This document shows positions 36,316 to 46,650 of a DNA stretch of 64,000 nt, piece after piece. The DNA comes from Rheum nobile. Its lineage: Eukaryota; Streptophyta; Magnoliopsida; Caryophyllales; Polygonaceae. Where the stretch lies: contig WOAB01000895.1 of the NCBI GenBank assembly GCA_027886185.1, positions 1 to 64,000 of the forward strand, in the 5' to 3' direction. Each line of letters opens with the position of its first letter. The stretch's first letter is position 1. Below the pieces are notes generated by a model. It did not search any database. It was not told the DNA's origin and was given only the letters and a program-made list of their open reading frames with translations. The position numbers were made by a program, and so were the translations under genes.

Positions 36316-38944
36316 ATTATCCCCTTTTGATTTTGGTGAAAAATAAAGTTTTTTCATTTTTATAATCATATGTGACGTATATATAGGAAAAATGAGAAAT
36401 CTATGAAAATCACTAAATTTTGGAGAATTTCATGGACTACCCCCCCTTTGGATTTTGGTGAAAAATAAATTTTTTTATTTTTATAATTATATGTGACGTT
36501 TATATAGAAAAAATGATAAATCTATGAAAATCACTAAAATTTAGAGAATTTCATGGACTCTCACCTTTGGTTTCGGTGAAAAATAAATATTTTTCATTAA
36601 AATCACTAAATATTGGAGAATTTCATGGACTATCCCCCTTTGGATTTCGGTGAAAAATAAATATTTTTCATTTTTATAATCATATGTGACGTTTATATAG
36701 AAAAAATGAGAAATCTATGAAAATAAGTAAATTTTGGAGAATTTCATGGACTACCCCCTTTGGATTTCGGTAAAAAATAAAGCTTTTCATTTTTATAATC
36801 ATATGTGACGTTTATATACCAAATATGAGAAATCTATGAAAATCACTAAAATTTGGAGAATTTCATGGACTATCCCCTCTGGATTTCGATGAAAAATAAC
36901 TATTTTTCATTTTTATAATCATATGTGACGTTTATATAGAAAATATGAGAAATCTATGAAAATCACTAAAATTTGAAGAATTTCATGGACTACCCCCTTT
37001 GGATTTCGGTAAAAAATAAATATTTTTCATTTTTATAATCATATATGACGTTTATATAGAAAAAATGAGATAACTTTTAAAATCACTAAAATTTGGAGAA
37101 TTTCATTGATTACCCCTTTTGGATTTTGTTGAAAAATAAATATTTTTCAATTTTTATAATCATATGTGACGCTTATATAGAAAATATGAGAAATCTAGGA
37201 AAATCACTAAAATTTGGAGAATTTCATGGACTATCCCCTCTGGATTTCGGTGAAAATTAATTATTTTTCATTTTTATAATCTTATGTGACGTTTATATAG
37301 AAAAAATGAGAAATCTATGAAAACCAGTAAATTTTGGAGAATTTCATGGACTATCCCCTTTGAATTTCGGTGAAAAATAAAGCTTTTCATTTTTATAATC
37401 ATATGTGACGTTTATATAGAAAAAATGAGAAAACTATGAAAATCACTAAAATTTGGAGAATTTCATGGACTATCCCCTCTGGATTTCGATGAAAAATAAT
37501 TATTTTACATTTTTATAATCATATGTGACGTTTATATAGAAAATATGAGAAATCTATGAAAATCACTAAAATTTGGGGAATTTCATGGACTATCCCATTT
37601 GGATTTCAGTGAAAATAAATATTTTCATTTTTATAATGATCGGTGACGTTTATATAGAAAAATGAGATTTTTTTTAAAATCACTAAAATTTGGAGAATTT
37701 CATGAACTACCCTCTTTCGATTTCGGTGAAAAATAAATATTTTTCATTTTTATAATCATATATGACGTTTATATACAAAAATGAGATTTTGTTTTAAAAT
37801 CACTAAAATTTGGAGAATTTCATGGACTATCCCATTTGGATTTTGGTGAAAAATAAAGTTTTTTTTCATTTTTATAATCGTATGTGACGTTTATATAGGA
37901 AAAATGAGAAATCTATGAAAATTACTAAAATTTGGAGAATTTCATGGACTACCCTCCTTTGGATTTTGGTGAAAAATATTTTTTTTTATTTTTATAATCA
38001 TATGTGACGTTTATATAGAAAAAAATGAGAAATCTATGAAAATAAGTAAATTTTGGAGAATTTCATGGACTACCCCCTTTGAATTTCGGTGAAAAATAAA
38101 GCTTTTCATTTTTATAATCATATGTGACGTTTATATACCAAATATGAGAAATCTATGAAAATCACTAAAATTTGGAGAATTTCATGGACTATCCCCTCTG
38201 GATTTCAATGAAAAATAATTATTTTTTATTTTTATAATCATATGTGACGTTTATATAGAAAAAATGAGAAATCTATGAAAATCACTAAAATTTGGAGAAT
38301 TTATGGACTATCACCTTTGGATTTCGGTGAAAAATAAATATTTTCTTTTTTGTAATCATATGTGACGTTTATAGAGAAAAAAAGTGAAATCATATGTGAC
38401 GTTTGTATAGAAAAAATGAGAAATCTATGAAAATCACTCAAAATTTGGAGAATTTATGGACTATTACCTTTGGATTTCGGTGAAAATTAATTTTTTTTTT
38501 TTTGTAATCATATGTGACGTTTATAGAGAAAAAAGTGAAATCTATGAAAATCCCTAAAATTTGGAGAATTTCATGGACTACCCCCTTTGGATTTCGGTGA
38601 AAAATAAATATTTTTCATTTTTATAATCCATATGTGACGTTTATAAAGGAAAAATGAGAAATCTATGAAAATCACTAAAATTTGGAGAATTTCATGGATT
38701 ACCCCCTTTGGATTTTGGTGAAAAATAAATATTTTTATTTTTATAATCATATGTGACGTTTATATAGAAAAGATGAGAAATCTTTGAAAATCACTAAAAT
38801 TTGGAGAATTTCCGGGACTATCCCCTTTGGATTTCGGTGAAAAATAAATATTTTTCATTTTGGGAATCGTATGTGACGTTTATATAGGAAAAATGAGAAA
38901 TCTATGAAAATCACTAAAATTTGGAGAACTTCATGGACTATCCC
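36316..38944. repeat. Satellite array, block 5 and right edge of the array
   Basis: About 22 monomers. The first part (36360-about 37850) repeats the monomer order of 31600-33290. Monomers near the edge (38270-38944) are the most divergent (TTTATAGAG variants, small deletions). The array stops mid-monomer at CCCCTTTAA, followed by unrelated AT-rich DNA. Confidence 0.96.
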
Positions 38945-39440
38945 CTTTAAGTTATTACATTATTCCTTTCTAAAAGAATTTCATTTTTGAATTAATACAA
39001 TTGATATTTTAAAATCTCAAATGTTATTTATTAATGTGATATATTTTAAATATAACACCTCGATTTATTAGTATTTTGGTACAAATTTATTTATAGTACG
39101 CATTTTTATGTTTTACTAATATCGTGAAAAATAATTTTTAGAATTAAAATATACATAATATTAATATATTTGTTAATATAATATGAAATATTAAATATAC
39201 ACAATAATTGATATTAACTCAAATAATATGAAATATTTTGTGCATGGCACAAGTACTACACTAATTTTAGTAAAATACGAATCACTAAGAAATCTCACAT
39301 CAAGACATAGGTTCAATAATGGAAAAAATATAACATCTTCCTAAATATAGAATATGTCTACCCTACCATGCAAAACCAAAATCTTATATTAACTCCAAAC
39401 AATCTCCCTTATAAAAGTATTAATGAGTATGTGGCAATAC
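38945..39440. other. AT-rich unique DNA between satellite and the kinase remnant
   Basis: No frame, repeat or RNA gene recognised. On the minus strand this is downstream of the last SnRK2 exon seen. The next expected exon (starting MADVWSCG in this family) was not found. Confidence 0.6.
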
Positions 39441-39501
39441 CTTGCCATCATATTCTCGTCGAGAAAGAACCTCTGGAGCAATGTATGCAGGCGTTCCAAC
39501 A

Positions 39502-40363
39502 GTTTTTTTTTTAATTCAGTAAGAATTCGAAGTATACAACTTCGAGAGGCCAGAAACTAGTAATCGGACAAACCGGCAATACAACAACAACAAGGAGAAA
39601 CAAGAACAAACAACAACGAAACAAAAAACAGACAAAAGCGAAACAAACTAGAGCATGAAAAAGCAAGGAAGCCAAGAAAAGAGGTGAGTAAAGCACAACG
39701 AACGCTGCGCCGCCGAAATGATGATCATCCTCTACGAAGCCGGAACTACAACTCGATTCATCGTCAAGGCAAACTCTATCAACCAAAGAGAGTCTCACAA
39801 CAGGAAAAAGGGGGGGGGGGGGGGGGGCGGTCGCCGGAAGTCCGATGGAGCTTCTCGCTCGGGGGGAGTGGCCGGAGCTTCACGGTTAAAGTCGGATGGA
39901 GCTTCTCACTCGGGGGAGTGGCCGGAGCTTCTCGGTTTGGGGGTGGCCACCGAAGCCTGCTCGGAGACCCACTCAGATTTCAGATCCAGATCCAGATCTA
40001 GATCCTCCTCTGTCGGGATCCACACCAGCCGGGGCCTCTTCAGGGTCCTCGCCAGCTCATCGTTCCCTCCGCCGAGCACGGCAGAGGAGGAGTCAAAGTC
40101 GCCGGAAGAGGGCTGATGTTGGGCGAGAGGGGGAGCCCCGCAGCTCCGGCGGTGTGTTGGTGGTGGAGGTGGCTAGAGTCGAAATTGTTGGTGGGCTGGA
40201 TGTCGAAAGGAAGTGAGAGGGGAAGAGGCCATGGTAGCGGCGGCGGCTCTTCTAGGAGCATCTGATTCAAGAGCCGGCTAGTCTCCGGTGGGTGGTGGCC
40301 ATGGTTGGCTTTCTAGGGTTGGCTCCCAGAAGGGAGCGTTCATGTGTTCTGTCAAATGTGTTT
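39502..40363 (-). mobile_element. Poly(A)-tailed retroposed insertion in the kinase exon
   Basis: 862 bp flanked by a perfect 14 bp duplication CAGGCGTTCCAACA (39488-39501 and 40364-40377). On the minus strand it ends in about 10 A before the duplication, the mark of LINE-mediated retroposition. It contains a run of about 18 G (plus strand, around 39811-39827), a repeated GTGGCCGGAGCTTC segment, and part of a transcription factor gene. No LINE protein was found, so it is a passenger or chimera rather than a LINE. Confidence 0.85.
39906..40260 (-). pseudogene. Fragment of a GARP (MYBC1/PCL1-like) transcription factor in the retroposed insert
   Basis: On the minus strand one frame reads LPFDIQPTNNFDSSH (about 40200) and, after a frameshift, another reads GGGNDELARTLKRPRLVW (about 40095-40040). 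LARTLKRPRLVW is how the GARP DNA-binding domain of PCL1/MYBC1-type proteins usually begins. The domain then breaks into an unrelated acidic stretch (EEDLDLDLDLK) and stops at TGA 39908-39906. Only the part before the DNA-binding helices is present. Inferred: a truncated retrocopy fused to other sequence. The motif is short, so the family call is moderate. Confidence 0.5.
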
Positions 40364-41083
40364 CAGGCGTTCCAACAATTGATTTCGGCCTTGAATGTAA
40401 GAGAGAAGAGTGTCATCCACTACTTAAATTAAGGTTCCGTTTGAAAAATTGTTTATAAACACTTTATAAATAAAAAAAGTATTTTTCTTAGCCTTATACA
40501 ATTTCTAATACCTCACAAATTTTAAATTTTAAAAATTACTTTTTCAAAATAAATACATTATAAACAATAAACATATTCTACAAAACACCATAGAAAAGGG
40601 AAATTTGAACTATCTTTTTGGAAATAGTACAAAACTGCCACGTCACGTGTAAATAGACAAAATCAGAAGAGATATATTTTGAGTTTATACCTTTGAATAC
40701 CCAAAATCACATATTTTCAAGCGTGGAGCAGCACTTCCATCCAGTAGAGTGTTCTCTAACTTCAAATCTCTGTGGCATATTTGCTTATCACATAGTAGTA
40801 AATTTGTGCGATTAGAACCTTTCATCAGTACGTCACCTTATGCAAACTCTCATTTCATAATCTAGTATAAAAAAGCCAAGAAAAAGTTTACCATGGAATG
40901 ACAATAGTTGACCCCTACAATAAGCTGTTGAAAGAAGTACCTAGCCTGAATATTATAGAAGGCATGAATCAAATCTCTCTTTGAAATATAAAGCACTTGA
41001 AGCAACATGTTAGTCTTTCATAGTATAACCAGTGTTCTAACAAACGATAGGCGAAAGCTTGGTGGTGACAGATGGCCTAGCAC

Positions 41084-41476
41084 CGAAGCGAGGTGTGTTT
41101 ATTTATTTTTTTTAAAGGAAGAATCGCTGGCTCAAACAGCGACTTTACCCTTTTTTTTTTTTTTTATATCGGTGATTTATCAAATGGAATTTTTTATTAT
41201 AAATTATTATACATAAGTCGCTGTTTGAAACATCGACTTATGTATAACTTTTTTTTTTAACAAAAATCTATGTATGTGTTAATATTATTTTTGTTTTAAA
41301 AAAATATATATATATAAGTCGCTGTTTCAAACAACGACTTATGTATAATTTTTTTTTAAACAAAAATTTATGTATGTGTTAATATTATTTTTGTTAATTT
41401 TTTTTTTATACATAAGTCGCTATTTGAGCCAGCGATTCTCCCTTTTAAAAAAAAAAATTAAACACATCTCGCTTCA
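41084..41476. repeat. Foldback element with nested palindromes
   Basis: Long imperfect inverted arms: GAAGCGAGGTGTGTTT...AGAATCGCTGGCTCAAAC on the left and the reverse complement on the right (TTTGAGCCAGCGATTCTC...CATCTCGCTTC). Inside are smaller palindromes AAGTCGCTGTTTGAAAC/ATCGACTT (about 41215) and AAGTCGCTGTTTCAAAC/AACGACTT (about 41315). A further AGTCGCTG...CAACGACTT hairpin lies outside at about 41516-41539, and AACGATA/TATCGTT marks at about 41044 and 41489 suggest that the arms extend further. No target duplication found. It lies between kinase exons 1 and 4. Confidence 0.75.
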
Positions 41477-41953
41477 GTTTGAGTCGTTGTATCGTTTAGA
41501 GTATTTTTTCAGGTGAGTCGCTGGTCTGCACAACGACTTACTCCGACCCTTCAACAGCCAGCCTATTCTCGTAATAAGTTTCCTTCCATGCCTACATCCG
41601 ATATAAGTTTTGAAAAAACGCCTACTTTGAAAAAAAAATCTAAGACGAGCAACCCCGAAATTCCCGGAACCTATATCCTTTACGAGCTCGTACTTCTCCA
41701 TTTTTCTCCCTTACTTAAATTAAGATCACACGTACAAATATCCTTCACCAAATTCCAACAAAAGAAATCGCATTTGAAATAAAATTAATCAAAAACTTAT
41801 TTACTTTATATCTCAAAACCAACTCACTCCAAATTCTCTCGTAGAGAAGGAGCGGTAGGTTATAGAGATATAAAATTAAGCTTTCTAACACAACAAACAA
41901 GGCTGAATATTTGTATAGATAAAAGAGAGGCGAAAGGAGCAATTAGAATCTGG

Positions 41954-42472
41954 CTGTGAAGCACGGACACGGACACGGGATACAGGACACGAAAACGGCA
42001 GGACACGGGGAAGCGGAAAATCTAAAAAATAGAAAAAACGGACACGGCGGGACACGAGAATATAAATTGAATTATATATCATTTTAAAGCTATTGTAAAG
42101 AGGAATATATTGATATTAATAAGAGATACATATATAATATCCAATGACATAAAAATGGTTAGTATTCTTAACAATAAAGAGGTGGGCGCAGGCTGGACGG
42201 CGGTGGCACTGATGAGGAGAGACGATTGGTGGTGGTGAGGAGCGAAGGGAGTAAAGATTGAAGAGAAGAGCGGCTGGCTGTTGTTAGCTAGGGTTAAAAT
42301 TAAAAATAGAATTTTTATTTTTATTTTTCACTTATCAAAACACTGCGTTTTGATGTCCTAGTGTGTCTTAAACGTGTCCAAGACGTGTCCGAAATGTTAA
42401 CCGTGTGTCTTGACCGTGTCCAAGACATGTCTGATGTGTTGACCGTATCTCGACGTGTCGTGGTGCTTCCGA
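41954..42472. mobile_element. MULE-like MITE
   Basis: 519 bp with terminal inverted repeats CTGTGAAGCACGGACAC and, at the right end, the reverse complement of TCGGAAGCACCACGACAC. The flanks form a 9 bp near-duplication, AGAATCTGG (41945-41953) and GGAATCTGG (42473-42481), the length expected for Mutator-like elements. Internal repeats of GGACACGG and CGTGTCC. No transposase. A small GC-richer stretch (42180-42290) carries no convincing frame. Confidence 0.6.
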
Positions 42473-42755
42473 GGAATCTGGGAGATTTTGAATTGATCAA
42501 GATGGTTGGAGTTATTTGAGGTTGGAGAAAGAGAGGTGAAATTGGGATTTAGGGAGATGATAGATGGAGGAGTAGAATAGAGAATATTTTGGTTTGAGGA
42601 AAAATAGACAAACAGCCATCTAAATTGCTAAAAGAAAGGGTAAAGAGAGAATGACAGCTCACAATAGGATACATTACAAGAAATTATTGGCAAAATTAAA
42701 GATATTCTAAAACGTTATTCATAAATACGTACCAAAAAAAATACGTATAGAATTA

Positions 42756-43105
42756 GGGGGCGTTTGGTAAAAAGTGGGTATCGGGTTAGGCTGAGATATC
42801 GGATTGAGAAGGTATGGATTTGTAAAGTGATAGATGAATTTAAGTGTTTGGTTAGTATTTGGAGAAAAATTAGGTATAAGTTTTTTTCTAGATTTTCAAC
42901 CCAAAATCACATACCCACCTCTCATCCCCATTCCTTCTTTTCAACCCCAAAGAAATTAGGGGGTTTCAAAAGTTGGATTGAGTGGGTTTAGGGAATAGGT
43001 TTGATTCTAAAAAAACACATACTAAATATTAAATTTTGGGTTAGAACTCCTCAACCCCTCCCAACCCCATACCTTAGCCTTGAACCCCAACAATCAAACA
43101 CACCC
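42756..43105. mobile_element. Tourist-like (PIF/Harbinger) MITE
   Basis: 350 bp, ends GGGGGCGTTTGGT and (reverse complement) GGGTGTGTTTGATT, with the 3 bp duplication TTA at 42753-42755 and 43106-43108. The long inverted subterminal parts (GGTATCGGGTTAGGCTGAG against the complement of CCCCATACCTTAGCC) would fold. Non-coding. Confidence 0.7.
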
Positions 43106-43307
43106 TTAATAGTTTACAAACCCTCACTTCCTTAATACTAAAAATATGGGAGTTGTCTATCCAACACAAATGTACATAAAAATCACCCTTAAAAATGAGG
43201 TGGCAACTGTGGAGAGTGCATGGGCATGTTGTCAGGTTGTGTGTTTCGATTTTATTGGTTGCAACTATTTTCTGTTTTCCTATTTCTCATTTTTTTATTG
43301 TCTTTTG

Positions 43308-44011
43308 TGTTGGACCCGGAAGCGCAAATTCGAGGTCAACTAGGAATAATGACAATTCTGCTGACAATCAAATGACACTCAGAAACAACGACAAACACAT
43401 AATCTTAGGATAAAACCAATCGCAGACAAACTCAAGCAACAAAATAACCATAATAATCAACATAGGAATTTAACATGGGAAAACCCCCAATCACGAGAGG
43501 GGAAAAACCCCACGACCGGCCAACCAAGTCAATCAATCCTCTAATCAACAAATCAATACAAGTGTCTAATGATACAAGTCTCACACTAGAAACAAACATG
43601 TAGATCTCAAACACCCCTCTAAATACAACCCAATCTAGAAAGGATTCCTCTCCAACTAACTAAAACACTTGCTCATGAGATTAGGGATTCCAAGAGAGAC
43701 TAACTTACCAAATCCACCTTTGGTAACGAGCTATCCGGATCCAAGAGACGATCTCCAAGGCTAAGGAAGAGAAAACCCATTTTTTCTTCCACCTTAATCT
43801 CTCTCCTCCAAGCTTCCTTTTTTTCTTTCTTTTTCTCCTTTTGGCTTGAAGACTCTCCAAGAAGCTCTCAATGGCTTCTTCTCTCTTGGTGGTTTCTCAA
43901 ACTCTTGGTGGTGGAGGCACAAAACTACCTCCCACCTTCTTTTTGTGTGTCTTGCAAAACCCTAGCAAGACCACACTTGGGCTGGACCAATTTGGGCCCA
44001 TCGGCCCAACA
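43308..44011 (-). repeat. 3' LTR of the degraded Copia element
   Basis: 704 bp, TGTTGG...CCAACA. The polypurine tract (minus strand GGCTGAAGGGGGAGA, 44012-44026) adjoins it directly on the internal side. Similar to 53579-54281, including CACAAAAAGAAGGTGGGAGG on the minus strand near its 5' end. Confidence 0.92.
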
Positions 44012-44054
44012 ATCTCCCCCTTCAGCCCAAGGGAAATACGTCCTTATCCTGGTC

Positions 44055-44708
44055 TCACCTGCATCTGAGTCCCGTCCCGCCATCATGGCGCGGAACTGAT
44101 GCTCGCCATATATCATCATCACCACCACCCTCTAGCTCCCCCTCTTCCATAACTCTCTTGTACACTGAGGTAGGATATTCGGTGGACTCATACTCCTCTC
44201 TCTCTGACCTCCTGGCAGTTTCTTCAGTCTGTGTTGGCTCCCCCTGCTCAGATCCTTCATCAGCTTCAGCACCTGATGAACACTCATTTGACACGGGTAT
44301 CACATCAACACCATCCTCTGAATTTAACTCCACACTTGTGCCATCCTCTTCTGACGTCTCTGAAGATCCGCTGAATCTTGTCTGCTTCACAGACAACCTA
44401 TCATCACAAGTGCTCAAGGTTACACCGACAAAAGAATTGAGAGACTTCTTTGCATGAACCTGCAGCCTCATCCCACTCAAGCATGTCAACCGCATACGCA
44501 TCCAATCAAATGTAGTATCATCTCAAGCTTCACTCAAGCCTTCCTTGATATCCTACATCTGAGTTTGATACAAGGTGTCTTTCAAGTTACCGCTTGCAAT
44601 CACCATTGAACCTTTGACGAGTTTCCACTTCTTATCACCAAAGAAGTTCTTGTAGCCCTCCTAAGCCAAAAAAATTTAGAGAAATCATATTCATTCACAG
44701 ATCTGGCA
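44055..44708 (-). pseudogene. pol: Copia pol remnant: pre-integrase domain joined to an acidic spacer
   Basis: Minus strand from 44708: HMPDL and MNMISL (the continuation of the protease region after the nested insertion), then in another frame KNFFGDKKWKLVKGSMVIAS and WMRMRLTCLSGMRLQVHAKK (the GAG_pre-integrase domain, where WHMRLGH is usual; the histidine-containing core is degraded). Next comes an acidic Glu/Ser-rich stretch (for example SSETSEEDGTSVELNSEDG) like the linker between integrase and reverse transcriptase. The integrase catalytic core is absent, so a deletion joins these parts. Frameshifts and stops occur. The 148-codon frame at 44055-44501 is the longest piece. Confidence 0.7.
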
Positions 44709-44735
44709 TGTGGTGAAATACCCGGTATATATATA

Positions 44736-44744
44736 TATAAATAG
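44736..44744 (+). promoter_or_regulatory. TATA box at the very start of the element B LTR
   Basis: TATAAATAG preceded by a (TA)n run and followed by AGGGGACCGACC. If used, transcription would start near 44770, leaving a U3 of only about 55 bp and nearly 3 kb of R plus U5. The 3' LTR has TATATATATA at the same place. Confidence 0.6.
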
Positions 44745-45208
44745 AGGGGACCGACCTTGAAATGGGGAAATTGGATTGAAATTAGAATTTGGGGGTAAAG
44801 TTGCAGAGGCTAACCCTCGTTTTGCTCTCGTCTCCCGCTGTCTCCCCTGCCCAGCCTTCCTCTCGGTGAGCTCCCGTTGAGCACCGAACTTGACTCCTCT
44901 CGCCGCGCCACTTTGCCCCTCTGTTTTTTTTTTCCGCTGCTCGCTATTGCTGGACTGTTCGTGGCCGCTGGTGTTCATTGAGTGTTGTTGTTCTGCGATG
45001 CTGTTGCTGGTGTTTGCAGCTGCGCCGCTGTGGTTGATGTCATCCCCGACGACAAGGCGAGCCACTGAACGAGGCCACGAGCTGCTGATGTTGCCGCGTG
45101 TTGCTGCTGATGTTGTCGTGCTGCTGCTGTGCATCTTTGCCGCTGCTGGTGCTGCTCCTCCGGCGACGCGAAACCAGTCCCGGCGGTGAGGGCTCGGTCG
45201 ACAGCAAG

Positions 45209-45492
45209 GTAAGGCCGAAGTGCATGGTTTTATTTGGCTGAATATATATTTATGAACTGCTGAATTCGTGGGATTGTTTGACTGTGTGGAGTTGGACTGA
45301 AATTGGACTTTGTTTGCTGAATTTTGTGGAGTTGTGCAGCAATTTGGTGATTTTTGAGCTTGAATTGGTTTGTGTGGGGTGTGCTAAATTGGAATTTGAA
45401 GGTATGATTTAGGGTTTGAGTTGGGGGTTTATTAGTTGTGGATTTGTATGAGTTAATTAATGCCCGGGGATTTGCTCGGATTGATTTCGCAG
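45209..45492 (+). other. Candidate intron inside the element B 5' LTR
   Basis: Donor ACAGCAAG/GTAAGG, acceptor TTGATTTCGCAG/GTT, 284 bp. The 3' LTR has the same intron at 49938-50221, also 284 bp. The interior is T-rich as plant introns are. Not tested by transcript data. Confidence 0.55.
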
Positions 45493-46339
45493 GTTCGTTC
45501 GAGTTGGTTGGAGATCTCTAAGGTCGTGGTTGTCGAGTTTGAGGCAAGATAAATCTTGCTAACCCTTCGTATATTTTATAAAATTACTTTTGTCCCTATA
45601 TTGATTCAGTAATTGATTTAGCCTTGCCTGAGTAAATTAATTTGGACTATTAGCTGTGAATTTGCTTGGTTGAATATGTGTGTGTGTGTGTTTGAGTAAT
45701 TGTCTCTTGTTGGATATTGGTTGTAACTCCTGGTTGCCGTTGATTGTTGTGGATCGATTGATTGTTTGAGTAATCAGTGGTTCTGTGATTGGATATTTAT
45801 TGTTTGTTTGGTTGTTGTTTTGTTGACGGATATCGGTTATGTGTTTTGTTATTATTTATGTGCTGGGTTATTGGTTTTGTGCGGAACCTAGTTGAATGGT
45901 TGGTTGTTGTTGCCTCGTATCGTGTACAATTAAATGTTGACGTGGTAGTCAATTGTGACTAAATGTGATTGATTGTTGTTGATAGTGTTTGTTGACACTT
46001 GTGTGTGTGTGTTGGGTTGCGTATGTCGACACCTATGTGTGTTGGCGGTTGTGTGTTAAATTGTGTGCGTGCCGACAGTTGTATGCTGGGATTGTGCGTT
46101 TGTGTGTGAATGTGTGTATGCTGGGATTGACTGATGTGGATTGATTGTTGTTGTTTGATTGTGGCGGATTGATTGTTATGGATTGATTGTTGTGGATTGA
46201 TTGTCGTGGATTGATTGGATTATTGATTTTAAAGTTTCTTGGTTGAATATATATATATGTGTGAAATGTGTTAATAGAGGTCGCGTGTAATAATTGAGTG
46301 GTTGTCGGTGTGGTGGTTGGATTGTTGTTAATTGGAGGT

Positions 46340-46650
46340 CGATGGGCCAAGGGTTGGAATGGATTTCACCCAACCGCGCATGGTATACAAGATATACGCC
46401 TACGTCGTTAAGGGCCAAGGATTTGAAAGGGATTTCACCAAACCGCATAGGGTATACAAGGTATACGCCTACGTCGTTAATGGCCGAAGGTAGGAATGGA
46501 TTCCACCAAACCGCGTAGGGTTTACGCCTACGTCGTTAAGGGCCAAGGGTTGAAATTGAATTGGAGGTCGAAGGGCCAGGTGATGATATACTCACCAAAC
46601 CGCGCAGGGTATACAAGGTATACGCCTACGTCGTTAAGGGCCAAGGGTTG
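46340..46650. repeat. Imperfect tandem repeat in the element B LTR
   Basis: Four copies with ACCAAACCGC and GGTATACGCCTACGTCGTTA, spaced roughly 65-85 bp; the third copy has GGTTTACGCC instead. The counterpart in the other LTR is at about 51080-51365. Confidence 0.85.

Larger units (their letters stand above)
39441..41701 (-). pseudogene. SnRK2: SnRK2-type protein kinase pseudogene
   Basis: Exon pieces of a plant SNF1-related kinase 2 (subclass I-like; osmotic stress signalling) on the minus strand. Exon 1: ATG at 41701, MEKYELVKDIGSGNFGVARL (glycine-rich ATP loop), broken after residue 20 near 41642. Exon at 40945-40892 (54 bp): ARYFFQQLIVGVNYCHSM. Exon at 40783-40691 (93 bp): QICHRDLKLENTLLDGSAAP with catalytic HRD and magnesium-binding DFG, then GTATAA donor. 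Exon at 40409-40364 plus 39501-39441: SSLLHSRPKS, then VGTPAYIAPEVLSRREYDGK (activation loop and APE), then a GTATTG donor. Exon sizes of 54 and 93 bp fit the family. It is dead: exons for residues about 21-100 and for the C-terminal half are missing, the last exon is split by an 862 bp insertion, and the acceptor before SSLLHSR lacks AG. Confidence in family is high from diagnostic motifs. Confidence 0.9.

Noticed and set aside
39811..39827. Run of about 18 G considered as a sequencing artefact or assembly gap
   Set aside because: It lies inside a well-bounded retroposed insert. Its length may be imprecise, but there is no sign of a false join.
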